DNA of 64,000 nucleotides. Source: Acanthosepion pharaonis. Lineage: Eukaryota; Mollusca; Cephalopoda; Sepiida; Sepiidae. The position numbers were made by a program, and so were the translations under genes. The notes under the pieces are model-generated. The model worked only from the letters and a program-made list of their open reading frames with translations. It made no database searches and was not told the origin of the DNA. This document shows positions 12,060 to 23,960 of the stretch, in pieces (position 1 is the stretch's first letter; every line of letters begins with the position of its first letter). Location of the stretch: NCBI GenBank assembly GCA_903632075.3, contig CAHIKZ030003506.1, positions 18,749 through 82,748 of the forward strand, in the 5' to 3' direction.

Positions 12060-15000
12060 AACAGATCTAAACAACATTAAATAAAATATAAATAACAGGT
12101 TGCAACTTTATCATATTATTTTATATTTGATTTTTGATTTTCTTAAGGTATATGATCATCATTGGTTCTCTAGTTGTCTGCTTCCATGATTTTAGTTAAT
12201 GATAATTATGGCTTCCCATTTAATCCTTACTTTGTTGTAAAAAATACTAATAGATTTTTCACATATCAATCCTTAAATTATTTAATTTAGTTTGACTAAA
12301 AGAAATCTTGTGAAAGAAAAAGCAATTTTTTGCTGGATTTGTTCATTCTTAATTTTCAACAGTTATAGTATCAGATACTTGTATTTTTGCTTGCATAAAT
12401 ATGCTAAATATAAAAAATTTCTGTTTTTCTTTTGTTCAACCAACATTTCAATTGGCACTATTCCTTAAATATTATAGGATTAAAGCATATATGAGTAGGA
12501 AGCACTTTTACTTTTTGTCCATTGATTTTTAACACCAATTAAGTATTGATTATTTTTGTCAGCTGATTTATTTTATATGCATGTTGCAACATGCATCAAC
12601 ATGAATCTAAACAGGGTAACTCAGGAATATACATTACTACCTTCTAAATTAAGCCCAAATGTATTGCACACATTACAGCTAAAGAGTTTGAAAACTTCTC
12701 TATAAAGTTCTTCCTCTGCCTTCATATTTTTGCTATATTTATCCTTTGTATTTTTAAAACAACAATTTTTCTACCATTCTCTCTTTTCTATCCTTTTTGT
12801 CAACGTTTGTATATGTTTTAGGTAATATCATTCCTAATATATATTTTATACTTTACTCAGTTACATATGTTTGCAATGTACACATGCATACTTTTGTGGT
12901 TTTTATTTTTAATACTGTTTTATTTTTTAAACAATAGCTATATACTCATTTCTTCCTTACCTGCTTCATACGATAGGAAGTTACACACCTGTGTCATTTG
13001 GATGTTTGTTTTCTGAATGTTAGATCATAACTTTATTTGCATGCTATTTAACTTGCTAAGCTGCACTTGTATAGTCATTGTTCTTTTATTTATATTAATG
13101 TTTTCATGTCACATTTATTGATTACATTTTTCTTTTGTAATACTTGTTCTTTTCAAAAAAATTTTTAATGTTTTTCATTTGTTTTAATTATGTAAAATAA
13201 GTTGAATGCTTTTATTTTATATAAATTTGAAATGACTTAGATTTATTTTTTTTTTTTTTTTTTAGTTGTAGCGTGCATGTCAACAAAACTATAAAATAGT
13301 GTTTCTTTTACTTATTTTATCATTATCTGAAAATGTTTTCAGTAATCCTGAAGAATGATACTGGTTTTGACCTGGGTATAGCATGTACATAATAGGTGGC
13401 AGTAGATATCCTAATAAAAGTTTGTCTTCAACCATCTTATGATGTAATAACACTTATACCTGTGCATTGTCTCTTAGTTTTATATAGTAATGAAATAGCC
13501 TAGTGAAAGCAGTTATCATATCATGGAAATGTACACATGTTCTTTTTGATCAATTGGATTTATTTCAGGGAGGTCAGATATAGGGCCTTCAAGATCTAGA
13601 TGTTCATTGTGGGAAATTTCTTCACACAAATGTATATCCCTATACACATTTGATAAATTCCTAGATAGCCATGTAATACAAATATTTGCCAAGGTAGATC
13701 TATTGTAAGAGCAGTAGTAGATCATACAATGCTCACAGCAGAATAAATATAACTCCAAGAGTGTATGGAACAATTTTCTTGTAGCAGAAATACAAGCATG
13801 CATGACTCTATCCATACTTTTACTTATACCACAACACATGTATCCTGGATTGAATGATGCTTCATAGTGTTTAGCGATGAAAGTAGGTTTTACCAACATT
13901 GATCATTGGAAAGTAACATCCTTCAGAGTATATTTATCCATGACACACAGGCTCAAATCCTGGCATCATTAGGTAGAGTGCCATAAATTACAACTCTCAC
14001 TTGCTTTGGTGTTTGAGGAAGGAACATTGATCAGTGTTATGTTCTGCTTCTATTTCTGCAACAAGAAGACCATGTGTTGCTCCATTAGAACAATAATGTC
14101 CATGCTAGTCAATATGCTTTGTAAAAACAACCATTCCAGACAGCATAATCACCAAACCCACACCTCATATATATGGGGCTTGATAGGACATTACCTAAAT
14201 TATTCAGTTAGCCCACCTACAACTCCTTCTGTATTGTCAACAGGTTCAAGAGATGAGGAAAATATATCACAGGATAGTATTCACCCTGTACAATCATATA
14301 CATATGAGAGTGAACACTCAAGGAAGATATATACTGTATGAATGTGGGGCCTGAGTATACTTCATACATTCCTTATTTTGGAATAACTGTATGCATTGAT
14401 CTGCATATGTGATCACTTATTGTAACCCGACTTTATTATTTGGATGTTTAATCCTGAGTAAATTAATTCATATTCAGGGTATTGCAATTTTAACTTACAT
14501 CATGTAAATGATAGTTTTCATTGTTTCATTGGTTAGAATTTTTAAAAAATTGCTTCACTGCTACCTGTTTTGTGTCTCATTTACTAATAACTTTGTTCCT
14601 AATTTCATAATATAAAATTTTACTGCAATTCTTAAAATAATTACTGATTAATGTTTTATTTGTACAAAAGAAAATAATGAAAATGTCAATTGTAAAATGT
14701 CCTTAATAAATCTTATGCTAAAGAGCCAACAATGGTAAATTTTTTCATGGCCTTTTTGGCTACAAAAGATCTTGTTACTGAGAAAGCTCAATGAACCACT
14801 ATTTAGTGAGGGCATATACAAGAAAATTCCTACAGGTCTTATAATCAACATAATTGCTTAACCTGTCATTTTTAAAAATTGAAATCAGCATCCGATTATT
14901 TGATAAACATTTAAATGTGATTAACACCATTTTAAACACTTTTCTTTCTGTTTCAATAAGGTAATGTTCATGTTGTCTTAAATACTATACAAGTTTCCAT

Positions 15001-16480
15001 ACAGCTCTTTTCTTGCTCTTTCTCACCTTAAATACTTTTCATTATTAGATTCTAGATACCTTTATGGTTTACAAGTTTACACTGAGAAAAAAAATTTTCA
15101 TAATTGTTTATATCTCTCATTGTTTCAATGAAGTACAAAGCATAAAAAAGTGTGTTAAAAAGTTCTTAGCCTGACCCACTTCCAAAAATCAGTATTCACT
15201 TTAACTATTGAAATACTGATTTTGACAAACTGGTTGGGCTGAAAACTTTTCAATGTAGTCTAAATATATTTAGAAAGTAGTAAATTAGACCAACCATTTG
15301 TTTAAGGGAAGGAGCTTTCTCATTTCACTTAGGATTTACTCACTATATCTGGAATGATCATTTGTAAAAAAAACAAAAAAAAAACAATTTTTTTAAAGAC
15401 AAATAACACAAAAATAAGACTGGGGAGTATTAACTGATATGAAATGTCCCCTAAGAATGGAAAGCAAAATGAGAATAATATGCTCCTGTGGATTGAATAA
15501 AAGGTTTGGTTCAAAATTCTGAGAAGGTTACCAAATACAAAATGGCCAAAGGGCAAACAGTCAAAACCAACAAATATGTTTGTCTGAATAATGAGGTATA
15601 TAAAAATAATTCTGCATCTCAAAAATCCCAACATAAATTTCCTAAATCTATTGTTATATTTCTAACTTCTGGTTTCTAGATAAACAGTTAAATAATTCAG
15701 TTTTTTTTCATGTAGTTTACTTGTTCAATGACATATCACAGAATAGAATTACCAATATTATAAAATGTTAGCATATTGATACAGCATTTTTCCAAGAGGT
15801 AATGATATCTATATGCAAGCTCCAAATGATATTTTATAATTTTGTCTTTAGCAAATTAGTTGAATTTATTTTCCTTATTTTTAAATGTATAATTTTATAA
15901 TTAACAAAGTTGAAACTCATCTTGGTTCCTCTTTAATGAAACCATGTTGAATAAACAATTAAGAGAAAATCAATATATTACTCAAAAATAATCAACTTTT
16001 TATATGCAAAATGCACTAAAAATAAACTATTCATGAGAAAGAAAATGATAAATATTGTGTACATTTTTACTTTCTTAAATTGTTAATGATTATTTGATTT
16101 GTAGAATTAGAATAGCATTTGTATATAAAGAGAACTTTTGAACATTCTAAGGAATGAATGTAAATCATACAATTTCTAATTTTGCCATTGAAAAAATAAA
16201 AAGCATTTAATCTGTTGTTGGCCACACTATTGTTTCTGAAATTATAATTCCTTAGTTTTGCATGGTTCATTTATAAGTTTGCAATATTAAAACTTTGTTT
16301 AGAAAAAAAAAAAAAGCATATAAATCATTGTTTGTATTATGTATGTATGTATGTATGTTTTAACTTGTATTTATTTTGCATGATTATAAATTGTTGATTT
16401 GTGGGTGTGTACCAAACAAGTATATCTCCATCTGAGTAATGCACTTGTAGTGCTGTGCCTGGCCTCATTCATTGGCTTCT
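12060..16480. other. AT-rich stretch upstream of the 16.5-kb exon, no recognised gene
   Basis: Mostly poly-A/T-rich DNA without recognisable coding motifs. The slightly GC-richer 13510-14341 holds two unexplained open frames on opposite strands (127 codons on the minus strand, 111 on the plus strand), neither with a domain I know. GGCTCAAATCCTGG at about 13950 resembles a pol III B box, but no A box is seen, so a SINE call is not supported. If 16.5 kb is an internal exon, this is intron sequence. Confidence 0.45.
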
Positions 16481-16487
16481 CTTCCAG

Positions 16488-16744
16488 ATTCACAGTCTTT
16501 TGCACCTCTCAGTTCAAGTGAAGCTGGCACATTGGCAGGCACATCCCCACTGTCTGGAACTCCTGAAAAAATGTCCCCTCTGAAGAAGGGGAGCAGTAGC
16601 ACAGAAACATCATATGCCAGTGCACTGGAGGCCCAAGACAATTTCGACTCGGACCCCAATGGGCTGCGGGCTGCCCAGTTGGTCATTAGAGAGGCAGCCA
16701 TCCATGTGATGGACAGCAACATAGATGACAGGCCGGAGGAAGTG
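16488..16744 (+). CDS. Internal exon of an unidentified host protein-coding gene
   Basis: A plus-strand frame opens behind a good 3' splice site: a pyrimidine-rich tract ending CTTCTCTTCCAG at 16487. The exon starts in codon phase 1. The frame stays open for about 85 codons, is clearly GC-richer than its flanks, and ends at a plausible donor GTTAGT at 16745 (a weaker GTGGTT lies three bases earlier). The peptide begins SQSFAPLSSSEAGTLAG, is Ser/Pro/Thr-rich for about 40 residues with EKMSPLKKGSSS, then becomes helix-like with RAAQLVIREAAIHVMDSN and an acidic end. This pattern fits a disordered linker leading into a helical segment. No signal peptide or membrane segment is seen. I do not recognise the family. 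The minus-strand frame over the same bases is a shadow. Neighbouring exons were not found nearby, so introns must be long. Confidence 0.75.
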
Positions 16745-18500
16745 GTTAGTGTCACTGACCTTCAATTTTGAAATACCTTCCTTACTTACTTCCCTCCCCT
16801 CCTCTCATTTTTTTATTAGAAATTGAATTTGGAGAAGAAAAATAAGGCTCTCTAAGAAACCCTTTTCATTTTCTGAACTTTGCTGTTACTTTATTTCTTC
16901 ATTATTATTATTATTATTTCCAACATTACATCTTATACCAAATATGTTACTCTTGAAAATGATGTTATGATGGTCTACTGCGCTACTGAATCTTATAAAA
17001 TGTTAATATACTGATGCAGTATTTTGTCCAAGTGCTAATGATATCTATATTTATGTTTGTTTATATTATGATAATTTTTGCTCCCACTCTGATGTTTGTG
17101 TTTGTTGCTTTCATACTTTTATTAAAATTTATTTAGGAAAGGTTTTTGATTTTTTTAGCACATGTCTATATGCTACTATATTTTGATGTCTTTTAACCAT
17201 AGTAATGTTGTATTTATATGTGAAGGAGATTGTTCAAATTATTCTTTTTTTACTGAATTTTATTTTGGTTTTGTTCCATCCCATGTGCATTCCTGCAATG
17301 TTTACTGGCTTTGTGTCCCTCACTTCCTTATTCTATATAAATTAGAATGTTATCTGTCTTTTTTTTCCAATATGTTTCAACCATATCTTTGTTCCTTAAT
17401 CAGCTTAACTGTTGCTTATTTACTATTCTTTCTTAAATAAATGTATTTTTAATTGAATTCCAGTCAATACTTAAATTTTGATATTATAATAGAAATATCC
17501 TAAATACATATACATACACATACACACACTTAAAAAGTCACTAAATACATTTTACTAGTCATAATTTAAACAACCATGTTTTTCAGGCTGTGAAAACAAA
17601 ATGACTCAAAACATTGTAAATGTATAATTATATAACAAGTAGAAAACATGAAAATGAAACAAAAATTACATTGCTTTTTAATATATACAAGACTTTGATA
17701 AATTTTATTTTACTTTTTAAAATTTCTTTCTTGTTTCTTTGGGATTTTTATAACTTCAAAACAAATTAATTTCATTGAAATCAGAAAAAAATTTTAGTAA
17801 TATTTTTAATACTTGGCTTTTGTCAGGTTTCTATTATTCACAAATAAGATTAATAACATTATGCAATCTGATAGTCATAATGTGTTTATGGATAACTTGA
17901 ATGGCTATTTTGATGTGGAATGTTCTTTTTTTTTCTTCTTCTTCCATAGGTTCTTTTTCACAAATTGAATATAAATATCTGGAAAATATTAGTAGATGCT
18001 GATTACACGTTTTTAAGTGGGTAATCAGCATATGAGAAATTAAAAAAAAATAAGTATTGGCTGTGAGTTAAACAGTTCACTTAAGTTTTGAAAGGAAAAA
18101 AAATCTAGAAATCCTATAAAATAATCCTAATATTTATTGATTCTAATTTCTATTTGAAAATTTGTAGGGTTGACTTTTTGGAGTATACACTTTGAAGAAT
18201 GAAAAGCTGTTTTGAAAGTCAAAAACAGCTTTATTTTTTTTTTTTCCAATTTAGGAGTAGATATCACCTGGTCAGTACTCTTTCTGTATTTATTGAACAG
18301 AAGAAGAGGTTTATCATTTTTATCATTTGTTTCCTGTTTAGAATATGGTTTACCAATTCTTTCTTGGTGATCTGACTGATCAGTGACTGATTTTTCATTA
18401 TGAGAGTACTAGGTTGGCAATTTTCTAATTGCTGTTTCTAACTGGTAATAAGGATCCCAAATTCTTTGGTAGTGCTTAAAGAAGCCGCTCTAATGAACAT
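16745..18500. other. AT-rich non-coding stretch after the exon
   Basis: Probably intron. It contains an ATT run near 16902 and an 11-bp stem (ATGCTGATTAC / GTAATCAGCAT) with a 14-base loop at 17996-18031. A 65-base block near 16990-17052 also occurs before the exon near 15765-15830. No coding motif was recognised. Confidence 0.45.
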
Positions 18501-18529
18501 TTGCATCATATCAGGGTATTTGTAGTACT

Positions 18530-20581
18530 ATGCCATGCATAGTTAGGTGTCCTTGCATATATTTCTGGTGGGAAACTTTGCCACATTATGCTTTCGTTTT
18601 AGCCACCTTCTGGCCATGCTGTATTGCCATATATGATTTTTATTATTATTTTGGCCTTTTTCTTCTTAAAACAAATCTCATAACAAATACTATGAAAAGA
18701 AATACATGTAAACCAATAAACAGAAAATCACCTACCCCACCTCAACCTTTCTTTCTCCAATATTTGTGGCATTCTAATTTCTGTAGTGTTGAATCTTTTC
18801 TCTTGAAACGATCTCCAGATGTTTTTGCACTTTGTGAAACTAATATAAATTCTTCTATTTCTACCAATTCTCTGTTCATTGGCCCCAAAATTCTAGCCTA
18901 TATATGCATGGCCTCAGTGTCTATATTCAGGAAAATCTCCCAATTGCAAGGGAATTGTCTCTTGAGTCCCCAGGTGATTCTTTCATGTGCTTTCAACTTT
19001 CGTTATTGTACTCTGTTAGCTATCTTTTTTTCCTTTATTCTCAGAACTGTAATATATTAAACAAAATTTCAGCTAATATAGAAATGTATCTTTTTCTACA
19101 TACATCTGTCAATATTTTTGTGTTTGGTGATTTTAATGCTTATCTTATCAAGTGTCTTAAGCATTCTAATGTTACTGATGTTGCCAATATTCAGACTTTC
19201 AATTTTTTCATTGCTCTATCAGTCAAATAGTGGTTTTCTCTACTCATTTTCCTAATAAATTTGTTCAACATTCTTCTTTACTTGATTTGTTCTTTACCTC
19301 CTCTCAGAGATCTTGCAGAGCATCACAACTCATCATCTTGGCAATTCAGATCACACTGTAGGATCTATTGATATTCCTTTTCAAGTCATCTATTAGAAAG
19401 GAACCTTCTATTTACAAAACTTTCTTTTTTTCTGTTAGCAGAGATTCATTTTGTGACTTTAATCAAGACACCCCTTGGATCAATATTCTTAAACTTCCTG
19501 TTGAGAATTGTCACAGATTTCTTCTTTGGTAAAAGCTGGCATTGATACTTTTGTACTTTCTCACAAATATCAGGTGAAACCACAATCTTCTACTTGGTTC
19601 ACACCAGCCTGTTTAGCAGCTATAGCCCATAGGAATCACTTTTTCAATGTGATAATTCCGATCACAACAGATGCCTATTTGTGACTGCTTGAGAATTGTA
19701 AAAGTGTCCTCAAAGAGGCTAAGTTTTTGCTGATAGAATGAGGCACCATATAACCTCCTAAAAAGTTTGGTTCAAATGACAACTGGCAGCGCTGTAATAG
19801 TGTGCTAAATAAGAGTGATTCTTCTATACCTCCTCTCTTCACTCAATCTGAGGTGTTAACATCTCCTAATAAAGAATGTTTTACTCGTAAATTCTTTTTA
19901 AATTCTACCCTTGACTCATTTGGAGTACTTCTGACTGATTTTCCACTTGGAACTGAGTCTCTATTGAGTGATATGCATATAACTCCATCCATGGTTTCTG
20001 CTATCATTCTAAACTGGATCCTCACAAAGAATGCAATAGTCCTTAAGAAATATGCTCCTCAATTGTTTCCTGTTTCTCTCTAAACTCTACAATAAATGCC
20101 TTGCTGCTTCTTGCTTTCCTGATTGTTGGAAATTCTTTTCTTGAAGAACTCTGGCAACCATCTGATCCTTTTATTGGCCTATTAACCTTCTATTACAGAG
20201 TACTAAAGGCTCTAATTAACTCAGGATTGTTTAAGCATCTCACATTGCAGTCTTTTTTTCACATAAGCAATATGGCTTTCACTTCTCTAGATCAACTTCT
20301 GATGTGTTAATTATTGCTGAAAGAGTCTGTCAAGCTTTAGATAAGAATGGTGAAGCTTGGGCTGTTCATTTGGATATCTCAAAGACATTTGACAGGGTTT
20401 GCCATACTGGTCGTCTTCACAAGTTGAAAGGTTATGGTATTTCTGGGTGAAGTTTTGACCACTCTTATAGATATTTTTGTGTAAATGCACATGTTCCCCT
20501 TGGTTCTATCCTTGGGCCTACATTGTTTCTAATTTTTATAAATGACTTCCTTGATGTCATCAGTTCTCAACTTTGCATATG
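18530..20581 (+). pseudogene. Non-LTR retrotransposon, endonuclease and RT part (5' of mariner insertion)
   Basis: A decayed LINE on the plus strand. Endonuclease-type motifs appear in changing frames: SPDVFALCETNINSS (about 18810-18855), VFGDFNAYL (about 19120-19150) and GNSDHTV (about 19340-19360), as in apurinic-type LINE endonucleases. The reverse transcriptase follows with AVHLDISKTFDRV (about 20363-20400, first catalytic Asp), then VPLGSILGPTLFLIFINDF (about 20490-20550). The frame reaches the tyrosine of the catalytic YAD box just where a mariner interrupts it at about 20580. Multiple stops and frameshifts make it inactive. The 5' end is uncertain. The clade looks Jockey/CR1-like, but that is inference. 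Confidence 0.85.
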
Positions 20582-21419
20582 CAGGGTGTGATGGGTAAAT
20601 TGTCACCATTTTTAATTTTGTGCATTGTCTGTTTTTTGATTTTGTCGATTTTGTCACAGTATACTAGGATCAGTTGGGCACTGTCTGTGAGAAAAAGAGC
20701 ACTATGACATAATTCACTCCACCAGAGTAGAAACAGCATGCTGTACTGCTTGGCATTCATGCCGGAATCTCCAATACAAACATTTCAGAGTGTTTGGGTG
20801 TCAATCTGAGAATAGTGCAGAGGATTCAGAAAGAGTTGGATGAGTCTAATGGTGATTACGAAGGTACAGCAGCTCAGAAAACTCACTCTGTTCTGATAGG
20901 AAAGGAACTTGTGAATTTGTTGGTGTGGGCCTCAAACTCAACACAGGGGCCTACATCAAGTGCCTTGAGAAGGTAATGCTGCAGGGTGACTGCTGGAAGA
21001 CCCTATATGTAGCAACAGGACTCTGCACCATGCCACACAAGCAGGAGAACCCAGTCATGGTTGTTAGGCAATTTCTGCGATTACCCTTTACATTTGACCA
21101 TCTAGCTCCCCTGACTGCTACCCACTTGATTATTATGTATGGGGCACAGTTGAGCGAGAGACCAACAAAACTCCTTGTAACACCAAAGATGTCAAAGATG
21201 ACAAAGATTATGGCAACATTCATGAATCAAAGAGACTGTCCAGAAGTGTTGCAGGAGATTTCAAAGTTGTCTGGAGACTGTGGCAATTTTATTGAATAAA
21301 TTTATTCTTTAGTATTTCAATATATTTTTGTGTAACTTTGGTAAATATACCTATTAAATGAGATGTGTTATTTTCATTTTTGCGTAATTTAGATGACAAT
21401 TTATCTATCGCACCCTGTA
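20580..21419 (+). mobile_element. Internally deleted mariner element nested in the LINE
   Basis: Matching terminal inverted repeats: the left end reads CAGGGTGTGATGGGTAAATT from 20582 and the right end is its near complement, ending CGCACCCTG at 21417, followed by TA. The left half encodes a helix-turn-helix piece, GVNLRIVQRIQKELDES. The right half encodes NTGAYIKCLEKV and QQDSAPCHTSK-like fragments (the latter frame-shifted), then the C-terminal tail. Typical mariners are about 1.3 kb; this copy is about 0.84 kb and lacks the central part that would hold the first catalytic Asp. It is therefore a non-autonomous deletion derivative. It shares its 3' end with the fragment at 8841-9350. It split the host LINE's YAD codon block, so it is younger than that LINE copy. 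Confidence 0.88.
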
Positions 21420-22125
21420 TGCTGATGAAACAACTATTTACTCCTGTTTGATCAGTTCAATAAGGTTAAATTGGATGCTGATCTCAAAAATGACCTACAA
21501 TCTGTTGTTAAATGGGAAAAGGAGTGGCTTGTTAATTTCAATTTTTCTTGCCAGAATCTTACATATTTATAAGTCTACATTTGTTGCTTTGAATATTGCT
21601 GCCACATCTGGTCGGGTGCTTCTACTATATATTTAGAGATTCTTAATAAGATATGAAGAAGAATCTGCAATGTTATTGGTCCTGGCATCTCGGCTTCAGT
21701 TCCTTTCCCATTTTCATAATGTAGCTTCCCTGTGACTTTTCTGTAAATACTTTCATGGTAATTGTTCTGATGAAGTTTCTACTATGGTAACTAGACTTTA
21801 TGAATTTAAGCGTAGTACTAGATTGGCAGCAAGGTTTCATCATTTTACAGTTGAGATGGTTGCTAGATGGAACTATAAGTTCTATTCTAACAGTTTCTTC
21901 TATCACACTACTCACTTGTGGAACTCTCTTCTGGCTTCTTACTTCCCAATCAACTTTGATCTTCAAACATTTCAATCTTTATCTTCTGTCTTAATTCTTG
22001 TTCTTTTATTGTCCTCTCTCCTTAATAGTAGTTTTTTCTCACATTCACTAACATTAAGTAACCCCTTGCGTCCTAGTGGCTTTATTGCCTTGCTTGGGGT
22101 GAAATAATTAAAAAAAACATCTCCA
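21420..22125 (+). pseudogene. Non-LTR retrotransposon, RT thumb and 3' end (3' of mariner insertion)
   Basis: Continuation of the LINE from 20581. Directly after the mariner the sequence reads as ADETTIYSC, the remainder of the catalytic YAD box, and continues with degenerate RT C-terminal sequence. The end region encodes VTRLYEFKRSTRLAARFHHF and later SFFYHTTHLWNSL. It closes with a short untranslated tail containing CCTTGCGTCCTAGTGGCTTT and a small A-run near 22110-22120. A second 5'-truncated copy of exactly this end lies at 38870-39225, which confirms the 3' boundary. Confidence 0.85.
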
Positions 22126-22129
22126 TTTC

Positions 22130-22878
22130 TTTTATTACACCGTGAGTTTAATTTTCTTGTTTTTCATACATGGTGCCATTACCTTTTCTCTCATACTTTA
22201 TCTCCTCACCAATATATTTCACAGAATATACCAATTGTGTTGATAAATAACAGATTTAATGAAAATAAATAGAAATATTTAAAAGTAAGGAATTATTAAT
22301 CTTTCTACATAATCTGATATATGATTTTGTGACAGGAAAGGTTATCTTGCAGTAATTTGTAATAAAATAATGGACTTTGATCCTTGTACTGTATTCTTGT
22401 CTTGTCTATTTGGGCTTGTTTGTGGTAAAAGCAGTATTGAAACAAAAAAACAAAAACTTTTGGTTTCTGGTGGTCAGGAATTGCAGATAAATCTTTTGCC
22501 TTTTACTAAAGATTTCGGTGGCCAGGTTTGAATTTTTTTAACCCCTGGCAGTCATATAATTGAAAATTACCAGTAGACTTTGTCGCATTTTGACATTAAT
22601 GGGGAAAATTTTTTTTAGAACTAGAAAAAATGCAAAATTTTCACTATTTTTTCACATTTTAGATGATGTAAAACAGTCATTTTCAATATTTTACCCCTAT
22701 AAAAGTATGAAAATCCATTTTTTTTTTTCAGAGAAAATAAGCTGTGACAAAATGACTTTTGCCATTTATGTGATGATTTTTACTTGGGATAGAAAATTTT
22801 TACCATAGCAAACCTGAATTGACTTTATTTAAGTTCAGTGGGGCTATAGGAAACCTCAAACAGCTGTGGGTAATGAGC
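22130..22878. other. Non-coding interval between LINE and gypsy-like element
   Basis: AT-rich spacer. An 82-codon frame at 22560-22808 is Phe/Lys/Ile-rich and looks like chance in AT-rich DNA. No repeat match within the window was seen. Confidence 0.4.
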
Positions 22879-23043
22879 TGAGCAGTGCCTAGAATTTGTT
22901 TATGCAAATGATTTGTGTCATGCATAGCAAGGTTACCAATGTTTCTGGCCTCAATATAAACAGACTAGTATTTTCTGTTTCATAAGCAAGTGAATCACCA
23001 GTATTACTATTGTGCAGAACATCATGATTCTGATTTCCTTTTT
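22879..23043 (+). repeat. 5' LTR of decayed Ty3/gypsy-like element
   Basis: A segment beginning TGAGCAGTGCCTAGAATTTG closely matches 26984-27129, which begins TGAGGAGTGCCAAGAATTTG. The shared block runs through TGCATAGCAAGGTTACCAAT and on to CTGATTTCCTTT. Gag and pol fragments lie between the two copies in the expected order, which is what identifies them as LTRs. The inner end is uncertain because homology stops at the TTTCCTTTT run, and no clear target duplication was found. Confidence 0.7.
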
Positions 23044-23244
23044 GTTCATCATCACTTTCTGTGTTCTGGTTACATTCAACCTTCATTTGCATCAATGTGG
23101 AATTCTTCATCACCTCTGCCATGGGCGTGTCTGTTTTATTTGCTTTGTTTTGTTTGCCTCCGCTGCTGCTGTTCATTCCGTCGTCCCTCATTTGTGTTCC
23201 AGCAGTAGAAAAACAACTTCAAGCGTTATGAATGACATTTGGCT

Positions 23245-23960
23245 AATTCACTAGAGTGGCCACCAATTTGCTGATAGTGGAATGGCTCAAGAATGTGGAG
23301 CTCGTTTATGAGCTGTGCATCCTTCGGGAAATGGAGCATGTCCTCCTGCTGCGATTAAGAGGTGGACCACTTGCAGTATACAGGCAGCTCAACAAAGAAC
23401 AAAGGGCTGACATAGACCATGTCAAGTGAGCTCTGTTACCACTTTTGTGACTGATTCTTTTGTGGCATTTAACGGCTTCATGACACGACTGCTGCCTGGT
23501 GAAACCATGGATGTGTTCTTGGCTGAACTTCAGAGGTTCACCCTGCCTGTTGGGGATGTACTATCAGAAAAATGGATGACATGTGCCTTTCTGGTTGAAC
23601 TGCTGAATCATGTGCACCTCTGGGCATCATCAAGGATGGATACATGACCCCAAGGCAAATTCTGACCAAGGCACAGGCCATTATGTCAGATGGAAAAGAG
23701 TCAGTCGCAGCAGCTGTACAACCACTTCAGTCCAGTACTGACCATACCTCACCTACATCGGACAATCATAGCATTAAGTGTTATAAATGCTCTGGATTGA
23801 ATCATTTTACAAGAGACTGCCAGTAATCAGTGTAGAGAAGGGCACAGAGGCCCTATATGCAAAATGCAAGGGAAGTTATGCTGATACAGGTGCCAAAAGA
23901 TAGGCCATGTTGTATCTGAGTGTCTGGAGAAACAGAAAGGGGCAAGATGTCAATGCCAGT
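23245..23960 (+). pseudogene. Gypsy-like gag relic with zinc knuckle
   Basis: Broken frames carry a retrotransposon capsid-like region: LLRLRGGPLAVYRQL (about 23350-23395), then FNGFMTRLLPGETMDVFLAE (about 23470-23530). These are followed by a perfect CX2CX4HX4C knuckle, CYKCSGLNHFTRDC, ending near 23820. A second, damaged Cys/His cluster follows between about 23825 and 23920. Frameshifts separate the blocks. Gag packages the element's RNA; the single-file order and the following protease-like frame fit Ty3/gypsy. It cannot be functional as it stands. Confidence 0.8.

Noticed and set aside
13910..13990. Possible tRNA-derived SINE because of GGCTCAAATCCTGG (B-box-like)
   Set aside because: No A box at suitable distance, no tail, and no second copy in the window.
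15329..15634. 101-codon minus-strand Phe/Leu/Ile-rich frame resembling a membrane protein
   Set aside because: The composition is what poly-A/T-rich DNA gives when read as A-rich antisense. No start context, splice sites or similarity.
16465..16755. 96-codon minus-strand frame opposite the 16.5-kb exon
   Set aside because: Shadow of the plus-strand exon, whose acceptor and donor signals are on the plus strand.
17996..18031. 11-bp stem-loop ATGCTGATTAC / GTAATCAGCAT as a regulatory hairpin
   Set aside because: Short arms with a 14-base loop and no associated gene or element; not distinguishable from chance.
22889..23254. Overlapping frames on both strands in the 22.9-23.25 kb region as host exons
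   Set aside because: They lie in the 5' LTR and leader of the gypsy-like element, repeated at 27 kb.
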